From positions 23,107,751-23,171,750 of the forward strand of contig CM037783.1 of the NCBI GenBank assembly GCA_021229015.1: DNA of 64,000 nt, given 5' to 3'. The notes beneath the pieces are model-generated. The model was not told the origin of the DNA. It saw nothing but the letters and a program-made list of their open reading frames with translations, and did not search any database. Shown piece by piece: positions 44,979 to 56,580 of the stretch (positions are counted from its first letter, which is position 1; every line of letters starts with the position of its first letter). Both the position numbers and the translations under genes were made by a program. This stretch comes from Solen grandis (lineage: Eukaryota > Mollusca > Bivalvia > Adapedonta > Solenidae).

Positions 44979-45051
44979 CGATCTCGGCAGGACTCGAACC
45001 TGCAATCTCCTGATTCGTAGTCAGGCGCCTTATCCATTGGGCCACGAGACC
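44979..45051 (-). tRNA. tRNA-Arg (anticodon ACG)
   Basis: A 73-nt cloverleaf without intron. Acceptor GGTCTCG pairs with CGAGATC (one G-T). The D arm contains GGCCCAATGGATAAGGC (A-box). The anticodon stem CCTGA/TCAGG encloses CTACGAA, giving anticodon ACG (read as ICG, decoding CGN arginine codons). The T arm GCAGG-TTCGAGT-CCTGC forms the B-box. Discriminator G. All stems pair and T runs follow, and no SINE body is attached, so a real gene is more likely than a SINE head. Confidence 0.92.
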
Positions 45052-46467
45052 ACATATCCAATAGAGACAGTAAGTTTTAATTAAACATAAACTAAGACAA
45101 TCCTTATAATTGTGATGAAAATATTTGTCTCATACTTTTGCCGCTTCAGGAAAAGCCTGAAACACACCTATTCAGCATTTGTTTTACAAATGTTCAGTAA
45201 AATTTAATATAATTTATGAACATTTCACTGCGTAAATATTTTAGGACAATCATTTTTGAACCGCAACAGAATATGCATTATACATTTTTGCGCGATACAA
45301 GTGCTCCTTTGATTGGGTTCGATTTGATTGATTTGATTCACATATACTCATCAACGTGTGTAATATATGAGAAATGGATGGATGTACCTTACACTTGCCA
45401 TGGACTTATGGTCTACATTCCCATAAAAATCACTCCCTTAAACCGTTAATGAATCATTTAGGATGGCTCACTGTCTTTGATATTAATTTTCTATAAAAGC
45501 AAATTATTCATCAGATTTTTCAAAGGTATTACGAAAAAATGTTGATTGCTCACCCACGTGTGCACTCCTACACATTTTATTTTCGTCTGACTTGCTAACA
45601 CATATCCGCTCACCGTTGTTGGATCGAATGCATGTGTGGATAATTGTATTGTGCTCGTCAAATTTGACATAATACTTAACCTCTATTTTTCTACGTTACA
45701 GTGACGAATTAACGAATATTTTCATCTTCTTATTAATGGCCTATAAGCAAGGATTATTGACTATCTCCACACACACACACACACATACACACATCTGATA
45801 ATATATTCACAGCTTTGAAATGGAAGGTAGCATTTCTGCACGAAAAAGGCCTCTCTAAAACCACGTGCAGATTATGATTTATAAAACTGACAAAGTTCAT
45901 TGTTTTGAGTCTTAACAGTAAGCATCAGATGTCTACGTAAGTGTGTAGACCTAAGGGAAAACGTTGCAGCTGAGTCTTTTCCAGAAAGAAAAAAACCCAA
46001 CTCATTTTAAAATATCAAGCCCGTTGACTTCCTCTCCGCTACAACATACAATATCAAATGCAGAGTGCTGTTCTGTTCAATATATATTCAACATAACTAT
46101 CCAGTCATTTTTGGCCCTATGTTAAAGTTAACAACTTTCTATATACACAAAACAGTGTTTTCTTCATCCTCAAATCCACAATGAAGATGATTATTTTCCA
46201 CCCTGATGTATGTCATGAAAATGAAACAAAACTATTTCGGTATTGCTTTATTGCTTTCTAGGGTGATGTCCTCCAAATCATAATACATGTATCTACATTT
46301 TGCTGGTATCACATTTCCCTCACCAAACACCGTTTTAATCCCCATCTTGGCGCTGCATATTCGTCATTTACACCAATGTTGTTTATTATTTTGATACACA
46401 AGAGAGAGTGATTTAATGGTTCTTTGTTCATTATCATTGATATTGACGCTTTGATGTTTTAAATTCT
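45052..46467. other. Intergenic, no gene recognised
   Basis: AT-rich. A short (CA)n run at about 45770-45785. The 77-codon frame at 45216 has no recognised motif. Confidence 0.5.
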
Positions 46468-46567
46468 NNNNNNNNNNNNNNNNNNNNNNNNNNNNNNNNN
46501 NNNNNNNNNNNNNNNNNNNNNNNNNNNNNNNNNNNNNNNNNNNNNNNNNNNNNNNNNNNNNNNNNNN
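46468..46567. other. Assembly gap, 100 N
   Basis: Exactly 100 N, the usual placeholder for a gap of unknown size. Confidence 0.99.
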
Positions 46568-47400
46568 GTAGCGGGGTATTAAATTTTTCCCTTTTTTTTC
46601 ATTTAAAATTTTTTTAAAATCATAAACCCCCAAAATTTCCCCCAGCTAGCTGGTTTTTTTGGTTTGTAGCTGTGTATTCGGAAAAAAAAAATTTCCCCCG
46701 GCGGTGGTTTTTTTTTTGGGGGGGTTTTGGAAAGCTGGGTATTAAATTACACTTTTTTTCATATTTAAAATTATAAAAATCATGAAACCCAATTCCCAGA
46801 AAAGGTTATTCGGCTTTTAGCTGGGTTTTAAAACCTACATTTTGTTTCATATTTAAATTATAAAAATCAGAATTCCCAATTCCCAGTAGCTGGTTATTCG
46901 GCTGTAGCTGGTATTCGCGAATAATTTTTTTCCCCAGCTGGCTTTTTTATTCGGCTGTAGTTTGGGGTATTCAACTTAAACTTTGTTTATATTTAAAAAT
47001 TATAGAAATCATGAAACCCAAATTTCCCCAGAAACGGGGGTTATTCGGCTTTTACCCGGGTATTCAACCTAAAACTTTGTTTCATCTTAAATTATAAAAA
47101 TCATGAATTCCCCAATTCCCAGCAAAACTGGTTTTTTCGGCTTTTAGCGGGGGGTATTCGCGAAAAACCAATTTCCAGCTGGCTGGTTATTCGGTTCTAC
47201 CTGGGAATTCGCGAAAAACCCAAATTTCCCCGCGGGCTGTTTTTGCGGCTGTATCTGGTTTTTAAATACCCATTTCCCAGCTGGCGGGGGAAATACGGCT
47301 GTAGCTGGATATTCGCGAATTCCCCAATTTCCAGCTGGCGGGGAATTTCGGTTGTAGCTGGATATTGAATCCCAAATTTCCCCTTTCCCACCCAACTTCA
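46568..47400. repeat. Irregular tandem array beside the gap
   Basis: Repeating blocks of CCAGCTGGCTGGTTATTCGG, CTGTAGCTGGATATTCGCGAA and, in the left half, 'catatttaaaattataaaaatcatgaaaccc'. Units of roughly 50 and 115 bp alternate. Many homopolymer differences between units suggest base-calling errors. Open frames here on the minus strand follow the repeat. Confidence 0.75.
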
Positions 47401-47450
47401 CAGACCTCCAGCCAGCTGGAATGCTTCCTTACATGAAAATCCAAATGACG
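47401..47450 (-). mobile_element. SINE fragment (second type)
   Basis: CCAGCTGGAATGCTTCCTTA and CATGAAAATCC match the middle of the SINE at 61640-61865. It joins the tandem array, whose CCAGCTGG core may derive from it. Confidence 0.6.
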
Positions 47451-49180
47451 CTGAAAAACACTCTTTCTGTTTTTTAGCTTGAAAAATTTTCCCCGTGATT
47501 TGTGCACTTGTATTTACTCGTGTTGGGTTTTCGACTTTGGGAATTAAGATCAAAACTATTTGATGATTTTTCCCTCTTTGGGTTTAAATTTGTGTTTTTA
47601 CCTCATTTGATTTTTTAAACAATTTACCCTGTTTGATCAAGGGCCAGTATTTGCTTGCCAAAAAATTTAAAAATTTCTCCCCCAATATCTTGCTTTTCAA
47701 ATCGAGAAGGCAGAGGAATCGGTGTTTTCATTTGTAATTCTATATGAGTTTTGCTCTCAAATATCTTCGATATATCAGAAAAGGGAAAAAAATATTTACA
47801 TTATTGTGTTCGTATTCAGGGGAATTTTAAAAACACAAGATGGGAAAATACTGATTAGATAATGTCTTAAATTCAGGGGACAAAGGTCTTTCGGTGTATT
47901 TTCAAAATATAGCAGCAAAAAACTATTACAATAAACCTTTTTTAAAACATATTTTTTGAAAATATGTATTTGATTGGTTACGGGAAATCATTGCGTAAAA
48001 TATATTCTGTCAAATTGTAATGATTAAAACCCCTTCGCGGGGGTTATATGTTTCCACATTTTACCGGGGAAAAATTAAAAAAAGATATTGTGTACAAAAT
48101 TCAGAAATACTAGATAAATGGGCCTATTTCCCGGGGCATGTTAAGGGATTATGTGTTGAGATTCAAGATGTTTATTTTGCTTTCCAAACAAAAGGTTTTT
48201 TTTAGATTTTTTATTCCCTCATATAATTTGACATGTATCAAAATTTAAACAATTGGGATGGATGTGAATTGCATTGCATAGCTTAAATGTTCCCTTTTTC
48301 CTAAAAAACACTTTTTAAAGACACAAGAAGGCAGCTTTTTTGAATATTTGGGAAAAAATGGGCTTCAGATAAATATATAAATTTATTAAAAGGAAAAAAA
48401 AATATTTTGATTTTTAGAAAAAAAAATGCTTTTGTATTAAAAGTTTGGGGAAAAAAAAATCTTTTTAAAAAAATGGAAAAAAAAAAAAAAAAAGTTTTAA
48501 AAAAAAGGGAAAAAAAAAATATAGAAATAAAAGGAAAAAAGTTTTAGAGGAGAAAGGATGTGTAGGAAGGTCGTCTACCAACAGAATGATCAGCGTTCGT
48601 ATCAAACCGTTTAGTATTTTGAATGAAAGTCCCGGACATTTCGAAATATAAGTTCATTTTGGACAGTAGGCCCAAAAAAGGGCCACCAAAAAAAGATTTC
48701 CCGTAGCGTCAACAACACTGTATTTTTGACGGGGCGTTAAAAAGTGACATTTTGGAAAAAAAAGGGATTTTTTAATTGCGATGTTGCCAAAAGCTACAAA
48801 ATGGTTCTGACACAAAACCTTTCAGAAAAGATGGTGTTTTAATGAACTACCTCCCGTGCGGAGTCGAGAATGTAGGGATTTGGAAAAAAACCAGTACCGG
48901 GGAAAAGTAGTTTGGGGGGCACCTTTGATCGGTTAGTATTGATAAAGTGATTTAAATATATTTAAAGAGGGGGATTTGGAATTCAAGGGAGAATTCCATT
49001 AAACATTCCATTTACGGATGGCCCTTGGAAGAAAAAAGTTTATATATTAAAGTTGTTTAATTTGAAACAAGAAAAATTTCAAACGGTTTTTAAGGGGACA
49101 GCAAGGGGTTTCAGCAGTTCTCTGTATTATGATGACAGATATACAGGCGTTTGGTTATATTATTTTGTAGATCATTATTA
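47451..49180. other. Low-quality or homopolymer-rich sequence
   Basis: Many runs of A, T and G (densest at 48395-48540). No gene or repeat family can be recognised. Inserted or missing bases in homopolymers would hide any coding frame. Confidence 0.5.
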
Positions 49181-49189
49181 GAGGGTTTG

Positions 49190-50200
49190 TTTTTTTTTTT
49201 CGACTTTCAAAAAGGTCCCCTAGCCAACTTTCTTTAAAAATTTAAGATGTGACAAGTTTAGGGTCCTGAAACTATTCTTGCACATTCTTTTTATATATTT
49301 CAATTTGTCCCATTCATATTGTTTACAATTGCTTATATTTCCCCCATATTCAAGGATGGCCATTGAAGGAAAAAATATGTGATTTCTAATGCCCTACCTT
49401 TAAAGAAAACTTACGTTTACGTAGAGTTTTTACACGTGCCAAAGCTTTGCCAGTGTTGTGAATGTGGTATGCCGGGAACGTCTATGTCAGTACAAACCAA
49501 AGTGTTTATGCTTTGAGAAATCAGGAATTATTTGGTTGAAAATCGTGAGCTTTGTAGGTCTGTTGCCTTTTGCTGTTATTATCAATGACTCAGATTTGGC
49601 GGTTTAAAATTTACAAGCCATTTTTCGGCCCAAAATTAAAATTTTGTTAAATATCAGTTTAAAGTGTTTTGGCAGCAGTTTGGGGGAAATCAGGAATTAT
49701 TTTTAAAGAAAGTGTCGTCGACAAAGAGATTAAAATTAGAGGTCAATCCTCTCCAAGTCGTTAATAAATACTAGAAGAGAAAGGGCCCCAAAATTTTGCC
49801 CATGTGGCACACCGGCCTTAATAGTAACCCGTCAGATTTCAAACAAAAAGTCTTCTCGAAGATAGATAATAAGTGAACCATGCCAACAGGGCCATCTATA
49901 CCGGCTGCTTTAAATTTTAGCAATGAACCCTTTATCCCAACTTGTCAAAGGCTTTGCTTATAATAAAAAAATACAGCCCTCTTCGTGACCATCATCTTGT
50001 TTTATAAAGTTGATATAGAAAGTGATTTGGGTTTTACGGTGATTTCCCCCCTGGTAAAAAGCCAGACTTGAAAGGGGGTAAAGAAACTGTTTTAATAAAG
50101 AGGGTTTTTTAAAAGTGTGTTTAAATGAGACTTTTTAAAATTTCCCTTTTGTATTGAGTAATGTATAGGCCTGTTCCTCTTTGTATTACTTTTTTTCATC
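49190..50200 (-). pseudogene. Decayed LINE reverse transcriptase
   Basis: On the minus strand, mixed frames give RT landmarks in correct order: an R-P-I segment (about 50180), an F-Q-x-x-F/L region (about 50065), AFDKLG-like text (about 49940), L-L-A-W-F and Y-Y-L (about 49890), GVPHGQ then L-V-F-I-N-D-L-like (49740-49813), FVDDT (49713-49735), and further down E-C-A-R-I-V-S-G (about 49270). The pattern fits Jockey/CR1-like elements. Stops and frameshifts are too frequent to count, partly from sequence quality. Confidence 0.75.
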
Positions 50201-50529
50201 AAGTAAGAATAAATGCTGCAAACCCTCATGTTTTTTTGCGAGTTAAATATATAAGAAAGGGAAAAAAGTTTTAAGTGTGAGAATCGCCGTAAATTTTCTT
50301 TTTTTCCCATAGAAAAATATGGCTTATCGATGTGAATTTTTTTTTGGATTGTTTTGGTCTTTTTTCCTTTTAGAATATGAGAAAACGTCGATATTAACGC
50401 CGTTTAACAAAAAATGGTCTAGAGTGTATTAGATATAAATGCTCAGAAAACAGATAACAAAATGCATGTTTAGGGAGATTAAAAAGTAATGCTTGAAATG
50501 AGTAGCATTCACTTGTTTCTAATTTACAG

Positions 50530-50607
50530 ACTCGACCCGGCCCAGGATCGAACCTGGTCCGCCGGCGTGCAAGTACAAAGCTGTAACCACTGAGCCAAAG
50601 AGCCGAC
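50530..50607 (-). mobile_element. tRNA-like SINE head of a different type
   Basis: On the minus strand, TTTGGCTCAGTGGTTACAGC (A-box) and CCAGGTTCGATCCTGG (perfect T arm/B-box) with tRNA spacing; the anticodon stem is poor. It directly abuts the SINE body at 50608, where a tail should be. Confidence 0.7.
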
Positions 50608-50825
50608 GATTATATGCTGCCACACTGCAGTATCACGCCGTAGACATGTGGCATGATACCACCCCCAGTCACATTTTCCTTACACACGGGTCAACCAGTC
50701 CTGCGGCTACCCTTATATGCTGAGCGCCAAAAAAGGGAGCTATAAGTTATAACAGTACCGATTTTTACGATTTTGGTATGTCGCGGCCGGAGATCGAATC
50801 CACGACCTCCGACTCCCAAGACGGT
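50608..50825 (-). mobile_element. tRNA-derived SINE (main family), tail missing
   Basis: TGCCACACTGCAGTATCACG, GTAGACATGTGGCATGATAC, GCTGAGCGCCAAAAAAGG, CGCGGCCGGAGATCGAATCC. The usual tail (TTTAACGTCCCACCG) is absent, replaced by the tRNA-like piece above. Confidence 0.88.
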
Positions 50826-51029
50826 CAGAGATTGTATTATATCTGTGACGACATATCGTCTCACTACTGAAAGCATCATAAGCAATGTTTGGACTATTTG
50901 TTTTGTAATTTATTTTCAGAAATTAATCAAAGCATGTCTATGTTATGATGTCAAAGAGGAATTTGAGATTAGTTTGAATTAATTTACGTATGTTGATTGT
51001 GACACGTTTGAAAATGGTTCAACAAATAT

Positions 51030-51320
51030 TATTTTGCTCGTCTGTTTTTCAAAGAAAAATAGTCGAGGTTTGGCACCACCCCGGTGTCATCGTCGTTGTT
51101 GTCGCTGGCGGCGTCGTCGTAGTGAAACTTTCCCCTTTACCATTTAAATTTTAAACTGTCTGTCATCAAACCTCATATACTTGTCAATTTCTTCCCATCC
51201 CTCCCCATTGGGAACCCCCCCCCAAAAAAAAAAAACAACAACAAAAAACAACAACAAAAAAAAAAAACAAAAAAAAAAACTGAAGAGCGTTGACATCCCT
51301 ATGCGCTGCTCTTGTTTTAC
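51030..51320 (+). repeat. Short tandem-element copy (hairpin to CTCTTGTTT)
   Basis: Starts TTTTGCTCGTCTGTTTTTC with AAAGAAAAA, has a GTCGTCGTTGTCGCTGG segment, one internal unit, a C run and an A/CAA-rich run (51228-51280), and ends GCGCTGCTCTTGTTTTAC. Related to 6515 and 9745. Confidence 0.75.
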
Positions 51321-52020
51321 ATGTTTCCACATTTGCCCCTTTTCAAGCACTAAGCCCCTCAAAAGATATTTGGATAGGAAAGCGTTATGCTTATTTAGTT
51401 TGATAAATTATTCGAAGATTGGGAATTTTTAAACATTTTGTTTAAAAAAACACAATTTAGTAGACTCCCTCTGGGTGAATATATTATTCATTTAGAATAT
51501 TTGTCTCGAGACAAAGCTCTAATAAAAATTATTCCAGTTTACCGAATTAAGTTACACGTATTTTTCCGATATTTTTTTCTCTTGAGAGAAGAAAGTATCG
51601 GGTTTAACGGAAAATCCATATTGTTATTCTTTAAATAATTCAATTTGTTTAGTTTATACAAGCTGTACATGTATTTGCTATCAAATTTCTTTTGAAATTT
51701 GAACTAGTAGTTTTGTGTTCCATCAAAAATTTACGCCTTTACTGAATTCAAAAAGCAGATATTGTTACATGGCTCGAAATTTTTCCCAAATTTTCACATA
51801 CAACTATACATATGAACGTGCCAACGTTCACTGGATGGAACAAGGAATTGAATAGATGTAAGCCGTAGTTATGCTAAATATACACGTGTTTTTTCAGTTA
51901 CTAAATTATTTTGAGAGATACTTGAAGCTGTTGTTATTCGTGTAATTTTGTCATAAAATATAATGTTACATATTCATTTTTTAAGACCATTAATTTGTTC
52001 AAACTTCCACCAAAATAACA
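51321..52020. other. Intergenic, no feature recognised
   Basis: Several short frames without motifs; AT-rich. Confidence 0.45.
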
Positions 52021-52375
52021 GGGCCCGTTTCACTAAACTTCGTACGAACATTTTTTTCTTACATTTTTCGTACGAAGATAATTGACGTTCAACAGCGTTT
52101 TTACTAACGTTAATTTCGTACGAATTTTTGTAACGATTTTCGTTAGATTTTTTCGTAACTTTAAGTAAGGTAAGTAGCTTGCGTAAGTCAAGAAAAAATG
52201 GCTGCGTTCATGTTGTTTGACAGACGTATCCGACGCAGGGAACGTTTTTTCAAAATAGAAAAAACCCATTGACGCACCTAAGCGTAGCGAGGTCATCGAG
52301 CGTTATCGCCTGCCAAGACACGGCATAAACAACCTGATTGAACAAATCAAGACAAGGAAAACTTAATCAATAAAT
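52021..52375 (+). pseudogene. Harbinger-like transposon 5' end with broken transposase
   Basis: GGGCCCGTTTCACTAAACTT at 52021 looks like a transposon terminus, followed by many CGTACGAA/CGTAAC motifs. At 52198 an ATG opens MAAFMLFDRRIRRRERFF; the next part is readable only in two other frames, including VIERYRLPRHGINNLI. This is the N-terminal pattern of HARBI1-like proteins (R-R-E-R.., then R-Y-R-L-x-R-x-x-I). At least two frame changes; no catalytic domain; the matching right end is not found. Confidence 0.65.
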
Positions 52376-53615
52376 TTCTTGACGGACTACTTTTCTAAAA
52401 ATCCTGATAATTTAATCATAAAGAGTCCAACGGAAAAGCATTTGATACAATTTGTCATCGAAAATAATGTAAACAAGAAAGTCAGCTGTCAGAAACATTT
52501 TAATTAAAAGATGTGGTTCGTTCTGTATGCGTTTAAAATCTCCCGACCAAGTAATTAACATCGAGGGTTAACCCTTTATTCATTGAATATTCATGAAGTA
52601 ACTTATGATTTGATGAAAATAAATATTCTAAATTTTGAATGTTATATGAAATGAAACAATCCTTTCTTTTTTAAATTTTGTTTGTTTATTTTTGTCTTTG
52701 ACTCGCAGAAAGTGTAGAATATGAGCGCTACAATTGTACATTTGTACATAGTTTGCCAATACAGTGCGGCCATACCACGTGGTATATGACGTCATTTTAA
52801 GCTATCACAAGCAGCATAATTTGCATCGATTAGAAAAAGAAAACTGCTGTAAGTATCTGTTTTCTTGACCATTTTTGATATGATATAGTGCTTTCGAAGC
52901 TGAAAATTGTGCACTTCATCACAGTCCTAATGATACTTTTGTCAGATTTACAGTATTTCCAAACATTCGAGGAAACATTATTAAAGATGTGCTTTACGTG
53001 TTAGCATACAAATTTTCATGAACATGGAAGGTTTTCCTGAATGTTAAGAAAAAACTGTACATCTGAAAAAAAAAAATCATTGGGGCCTTTGTGTAGGGCA
53101 CAATTTTCCGCCTCGCATGCAATTAAAATTGATAAAGATATAAAATACTTAGAGCAAGTTTTCCCTCTGAATCGATGCAAAATATGCTTTTTGCGATAGC
53201 TTAAAATGACAACATATACCACATGCATTTGCAACACTGAACATATGTATATTTATATACATGTATTAATGCGGTAATGGTTTAAGGTATTGTACAATCA
53301 TTTCACATAATATTGATTTTCATGGATTCCGTGTATTGTTTATACCCACGAACAAATAATCCGAAGTGGCTAGTAGACATGTCAACCATTTAAGAAAATA
53401 AATAAATTCCAGTTCAATTATTTTGTATATATTTAAATTTAAATAAACATTTAAGTAAGATTTACTGAACAACTCATTAGAAATGGTCTACCCATAAATA
53501 TTTCTGCTTTGAAGACGAATTAGTTAAGCCTTAAATAAATTCTTGCACATTATATAAAGCCTGTGCGGGAGTTTTTGGGCGGTACCAATACTTTTGATCT
53601 TATCTTTCTTTCAAA
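52376..53615. other. Intergenic; palindromic E-box next to a CRE
   Basis: At 52772-52785 there is a perfect 14-bp palindrome ATACCACGTGGTAT, followed one base later by TGACGTCA (52787-52794). No gene seen nearby; the remainder is AT-rich. Confidence 0.5.
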
Positions 53616-53619
53616 GGGG

Positions 53620-53690
53620 GTTCCAACCCACAACCTTCGGATCCGCAGTCAGGTCCACGGTACCTTTCGAACAAAAAATTGAATGAACAT
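53620..53690 (-). mobile_element. tRNA-like SINE head fragment
   Basis: On the minus strand, CTGACTGCGGATCCGAAGG and GTGGGTTGGAACCCCC look like the anticodon and T-arm half of a tRNA-derived SINE. The A-box half is disrupted. No known body attached. Confidence 0.5.
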
Positions 53691-54420
53691 TGGCCCTTTT
53701 ATACACATGTATTAATATGTTCTCAGAAATAGTGCAAGTCGCTTCTGCTTAAATGGAATATCTTGACATTTATTACTGCTGCCCTGTTATGCAATTATGC
53801 AAAACAAATTGGTATGCTTCCGGAACACATATTTCTTTCAAATACTTCCATTTGAAATATTCCTACAAGTTTCTTTCTATTTCTGTATGGTCTTCAATTA
53901 ATCTTTCTTGAAGTTAGTGTCACACTTTCTCTTCAACTGTAATTTTATTGAAATTTCCTTTTAGAATATCGATAAGATCGCGGCATAATGCAATCATATG
54001 TTTGATTGTTAAAACATGCAAACTGGTATCATTTTACCAATGTGCAGTTGAACCTTTAACCTATTTATCAATTGAAAATGGCATTTGTTTTTGTGAAAAG
54101 GTACAGACTAGTGTTTAAAAAAAGATCCTTCTAAGACAAAAATGCTCTTGATCTGGAAATAGTTATACACGTGTGTCATACATTATCAATCTCTTTCACG
54201 AACCACTCATTATCGTTCTAAATATAAATTCCCCCAGGGTTTAATTTTCGAAGAAAACTATTTCATTAGGGTTTAATGTCATCTTCATAGATTAATTAGT
54301 CAGTGATATCTTGCTATTAATCAAAATAATGATACATTACACGACAGCTAAGTTTCAATTACAATATATCTGGATAGTATTTAATTAAATGAAATTTATC
54401 TATTCCCCAAATACTAACTA
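53691..54420. other. Intergenic, no feature recognised
   Basis: AT-rich, no credible coding or RNA signal. Confidence 0.45.
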
Positions 54421-54662
54421 TCGGGAGGTCGTGGGTTCGATCCCCGGCCGCGACATACCAAAGTCGTATAAAATAGAACTGGTATAGCCCCCTTGATCGG
54501 CGTTTAATTCCATGACTGTTTGGCCCGGTGTCAGGATAATGTGACTGGGTGTGGTATCATGCCACATGTCTACGACGTGATACTGCAGTGTGGCAGCAAT
54601 ATATGTGTCTCAAGTAGACATAGTCTCCAAATGTCTGAAATGTAGTCGATGGGACTTTAAAC
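54421..54662 (+). mobile_element. tRNA-derived SINE (main family), head truncated
   Basis: Starts in TCGGGAGGTCGTGGGTTCGA (B-box), continues CGCGACATACCAAAGTCG, GTGTCAGGATAATGTGACTG, GTGTGGTATCATGCCACATG and ends GTCGATGGGACTTTAAACC. Well preserved except for the missing A-box and an altered GATCGGCGTTTAATTCC segment. Confidence 0.9.
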
Positions 54663-56135
54663 CAAAGGCTTCTTACTTTCCTCAGACAGTAGTATCATGT
54701 ATGCAATAAAAAAGAGGAAATTTTAATATCCATGACAACGTTTAAAATGTGAAACTGATTGTCTCCTTCATATTATTTAACATGCTATCTATCTGTAAAT
54801 AAATTGCGCTGAAAACGCATAACATATAAGTTATTCTTCCTTCTATAATTGTATTGTTTAAATGGTAGCACACATTTTGCATCAGACATTTAATGGCTTT
54901 ATTTAGAAAATGAAATCTATCTTTTTTACTACGCGGTGATGACTTTCCAAATTTTGTTTCCTTTTTTTATCACGACGTGGTGTTATTTTTTTAATACAAA
55001 TGCGACATGGAAGAAGAAAATTAATTTAACTGTAAATAGTCGATGCTGAGGATAACGTGTTTTAACAAACTGTAATAAGAAGTATATTGGTTTAAATACA
55101 AATATTGATATAAATCCTATAAACTGTAAGCAAGATAAATAGGGAGAATGTGAGTGGAATTGTGCTTATTGCTAGTAATCGATTAAAACAAATGTTGCGT
55201 CCATCTCTTCTTTTTCCGAATAAGTTTACGCAAGGTGAAAGCGAGTCTCTGTCATTAGGTTTATATGTTTGAAATCTTGGTCTTCGTTTAATAAATTTAC
55301 TTGAAATGCGACAAGATTACTTTTAATCAAAGCGCTGAAGGCACTGAAGTTGTGTGTGTCTCAAGTGGAAGAGGGTTTGATAAGCTGCAAATATGCAGGG
55401 TAACTAAGTTTTTTCAAATTATCAAACTTACATTAAAATAATAAACGATTGTTCATTGACGGCTATAGAAATATAGGGGGAGTAAGAGTGGCAATGTGCT
55501 AATTATTATTAGTCTGTTAACAAATGGTGCATTCATCTAATGACCCTAAAGCGGCGTTATTGGCATTGTGCGAAAATTTGCCCTCCGTTTATTAAATTTA
55601 CTGTGATAAACAAAAGAAATGAGACAATACTGTTCTCTCAGCACTTTCCGTGCTTTGATTTGTACCACCTAGCGACGGCACAATTTCTATTTATAGATGC
55701 TACCCAGTGGCTCCCTACTGTACCTTTAGTAACTTTGGATAGCTGATGTACACCTGTATCAGCTATTCTATAGAGCAAAAATACCCCCCCCCCCGGAGAT
55801 ATCTCTGATGTATCTGAGATAGCTAGATGTGATTTTAAGGAGGTTACAGAGATTTTTTTATCGTAATTCAAACTTTCTATATGGACCATTGAAACATCAC
55901 TAAATAACCGAAACCTGAACATCCATCATCCATATTCAGGCATGAGCCACCTTTGCATTCGAAACCGCGTGGTAAAGTGAGTTACGCAACTACGTCTTAC
56001 ACAACTAAAAATGGCCCCAATAGCGTTATACACGCTTTGATTTAAACTTTAGCCGTGGTCACATCTTACGGTTACTCATCTAGTTAGTAGAACGTAGTAT
56101 GGGATGACCATAGTTGACCTATAACCCCATGTCCA
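54663..56135. other. Intergenic, no feature recognised
   Basis: A C run at about 55783-55796. The frames at 55540 (plus) and 55638 (minus) overlap each other and show no motif. Confidence 0.45.
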
Positions 56136-56139
56136 CCAC

Positions 56140-56580
56140 AGCCCCGAAGATTTTCGGAAGGGTTGCCGATAAAATCAAGCTAGTTTAGAGAACCTTTCGA
56201 GATCAGTAATCAATAAAATGGCCGGAGCTTTGCGTTCTGGGTCATTCGGGATGCCATCACCGTTCCGAATGTTTCAAGAAACCGTGCAGAAGACTTCCCG
56301 ATGATGCCGAGCGAGTGAAGAAGGGTTCCCGAGCATCCTGAATGGTTGCCGATGGTTTGCCGATTACCCCGAAGCCGTTCTGAATATAACTTTCGGCGTC
56401 CTTATAACATTCGGCGTCCTTAAAACTTTCGGCGTCCTTATAACATTCGGCGTCCTTAAAACTTTCGGCGTCTTTATAACATTCGGCGTCCACATTTTAA
56501 AAGTTTTCAAATTTTGATGCCGAAGTGTTTTTGATCCCGATTTCGCTCCGAAGTGCCCGAAAGTTTCCAGAAGTGTTTAG
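56140..56580. repeat. CCGA-rich region with 37-bp dimeric repeats
   Basis: Core 56388-56493: alternating 18-19 bp units TTCGGCGTCCTTATAACA and TTCGGCGTCCTTAAAACTT, about six in all. The flanks are crowded with CCGA/CCGAA/TCGG motifs (56140-56385, 56515-56575), resembling the subterminal repeats of a DNA transposon. Clear terminal inverted repeats were not found. The 78-codon minus frame is the repeat translated. Confidence 0.7.

Noticed and set aside
53620..53690. tRNA gene on the minus strand
   Set aside because: Only the T-arm/anticodon half is recognisable; the D arm is disrupted. Listed as a SINE head fragment.
56257..56493. 78-codon repeat protein (minus)
   Set aside because: Translation of the 37-bp dimeric repeat; no independent support.
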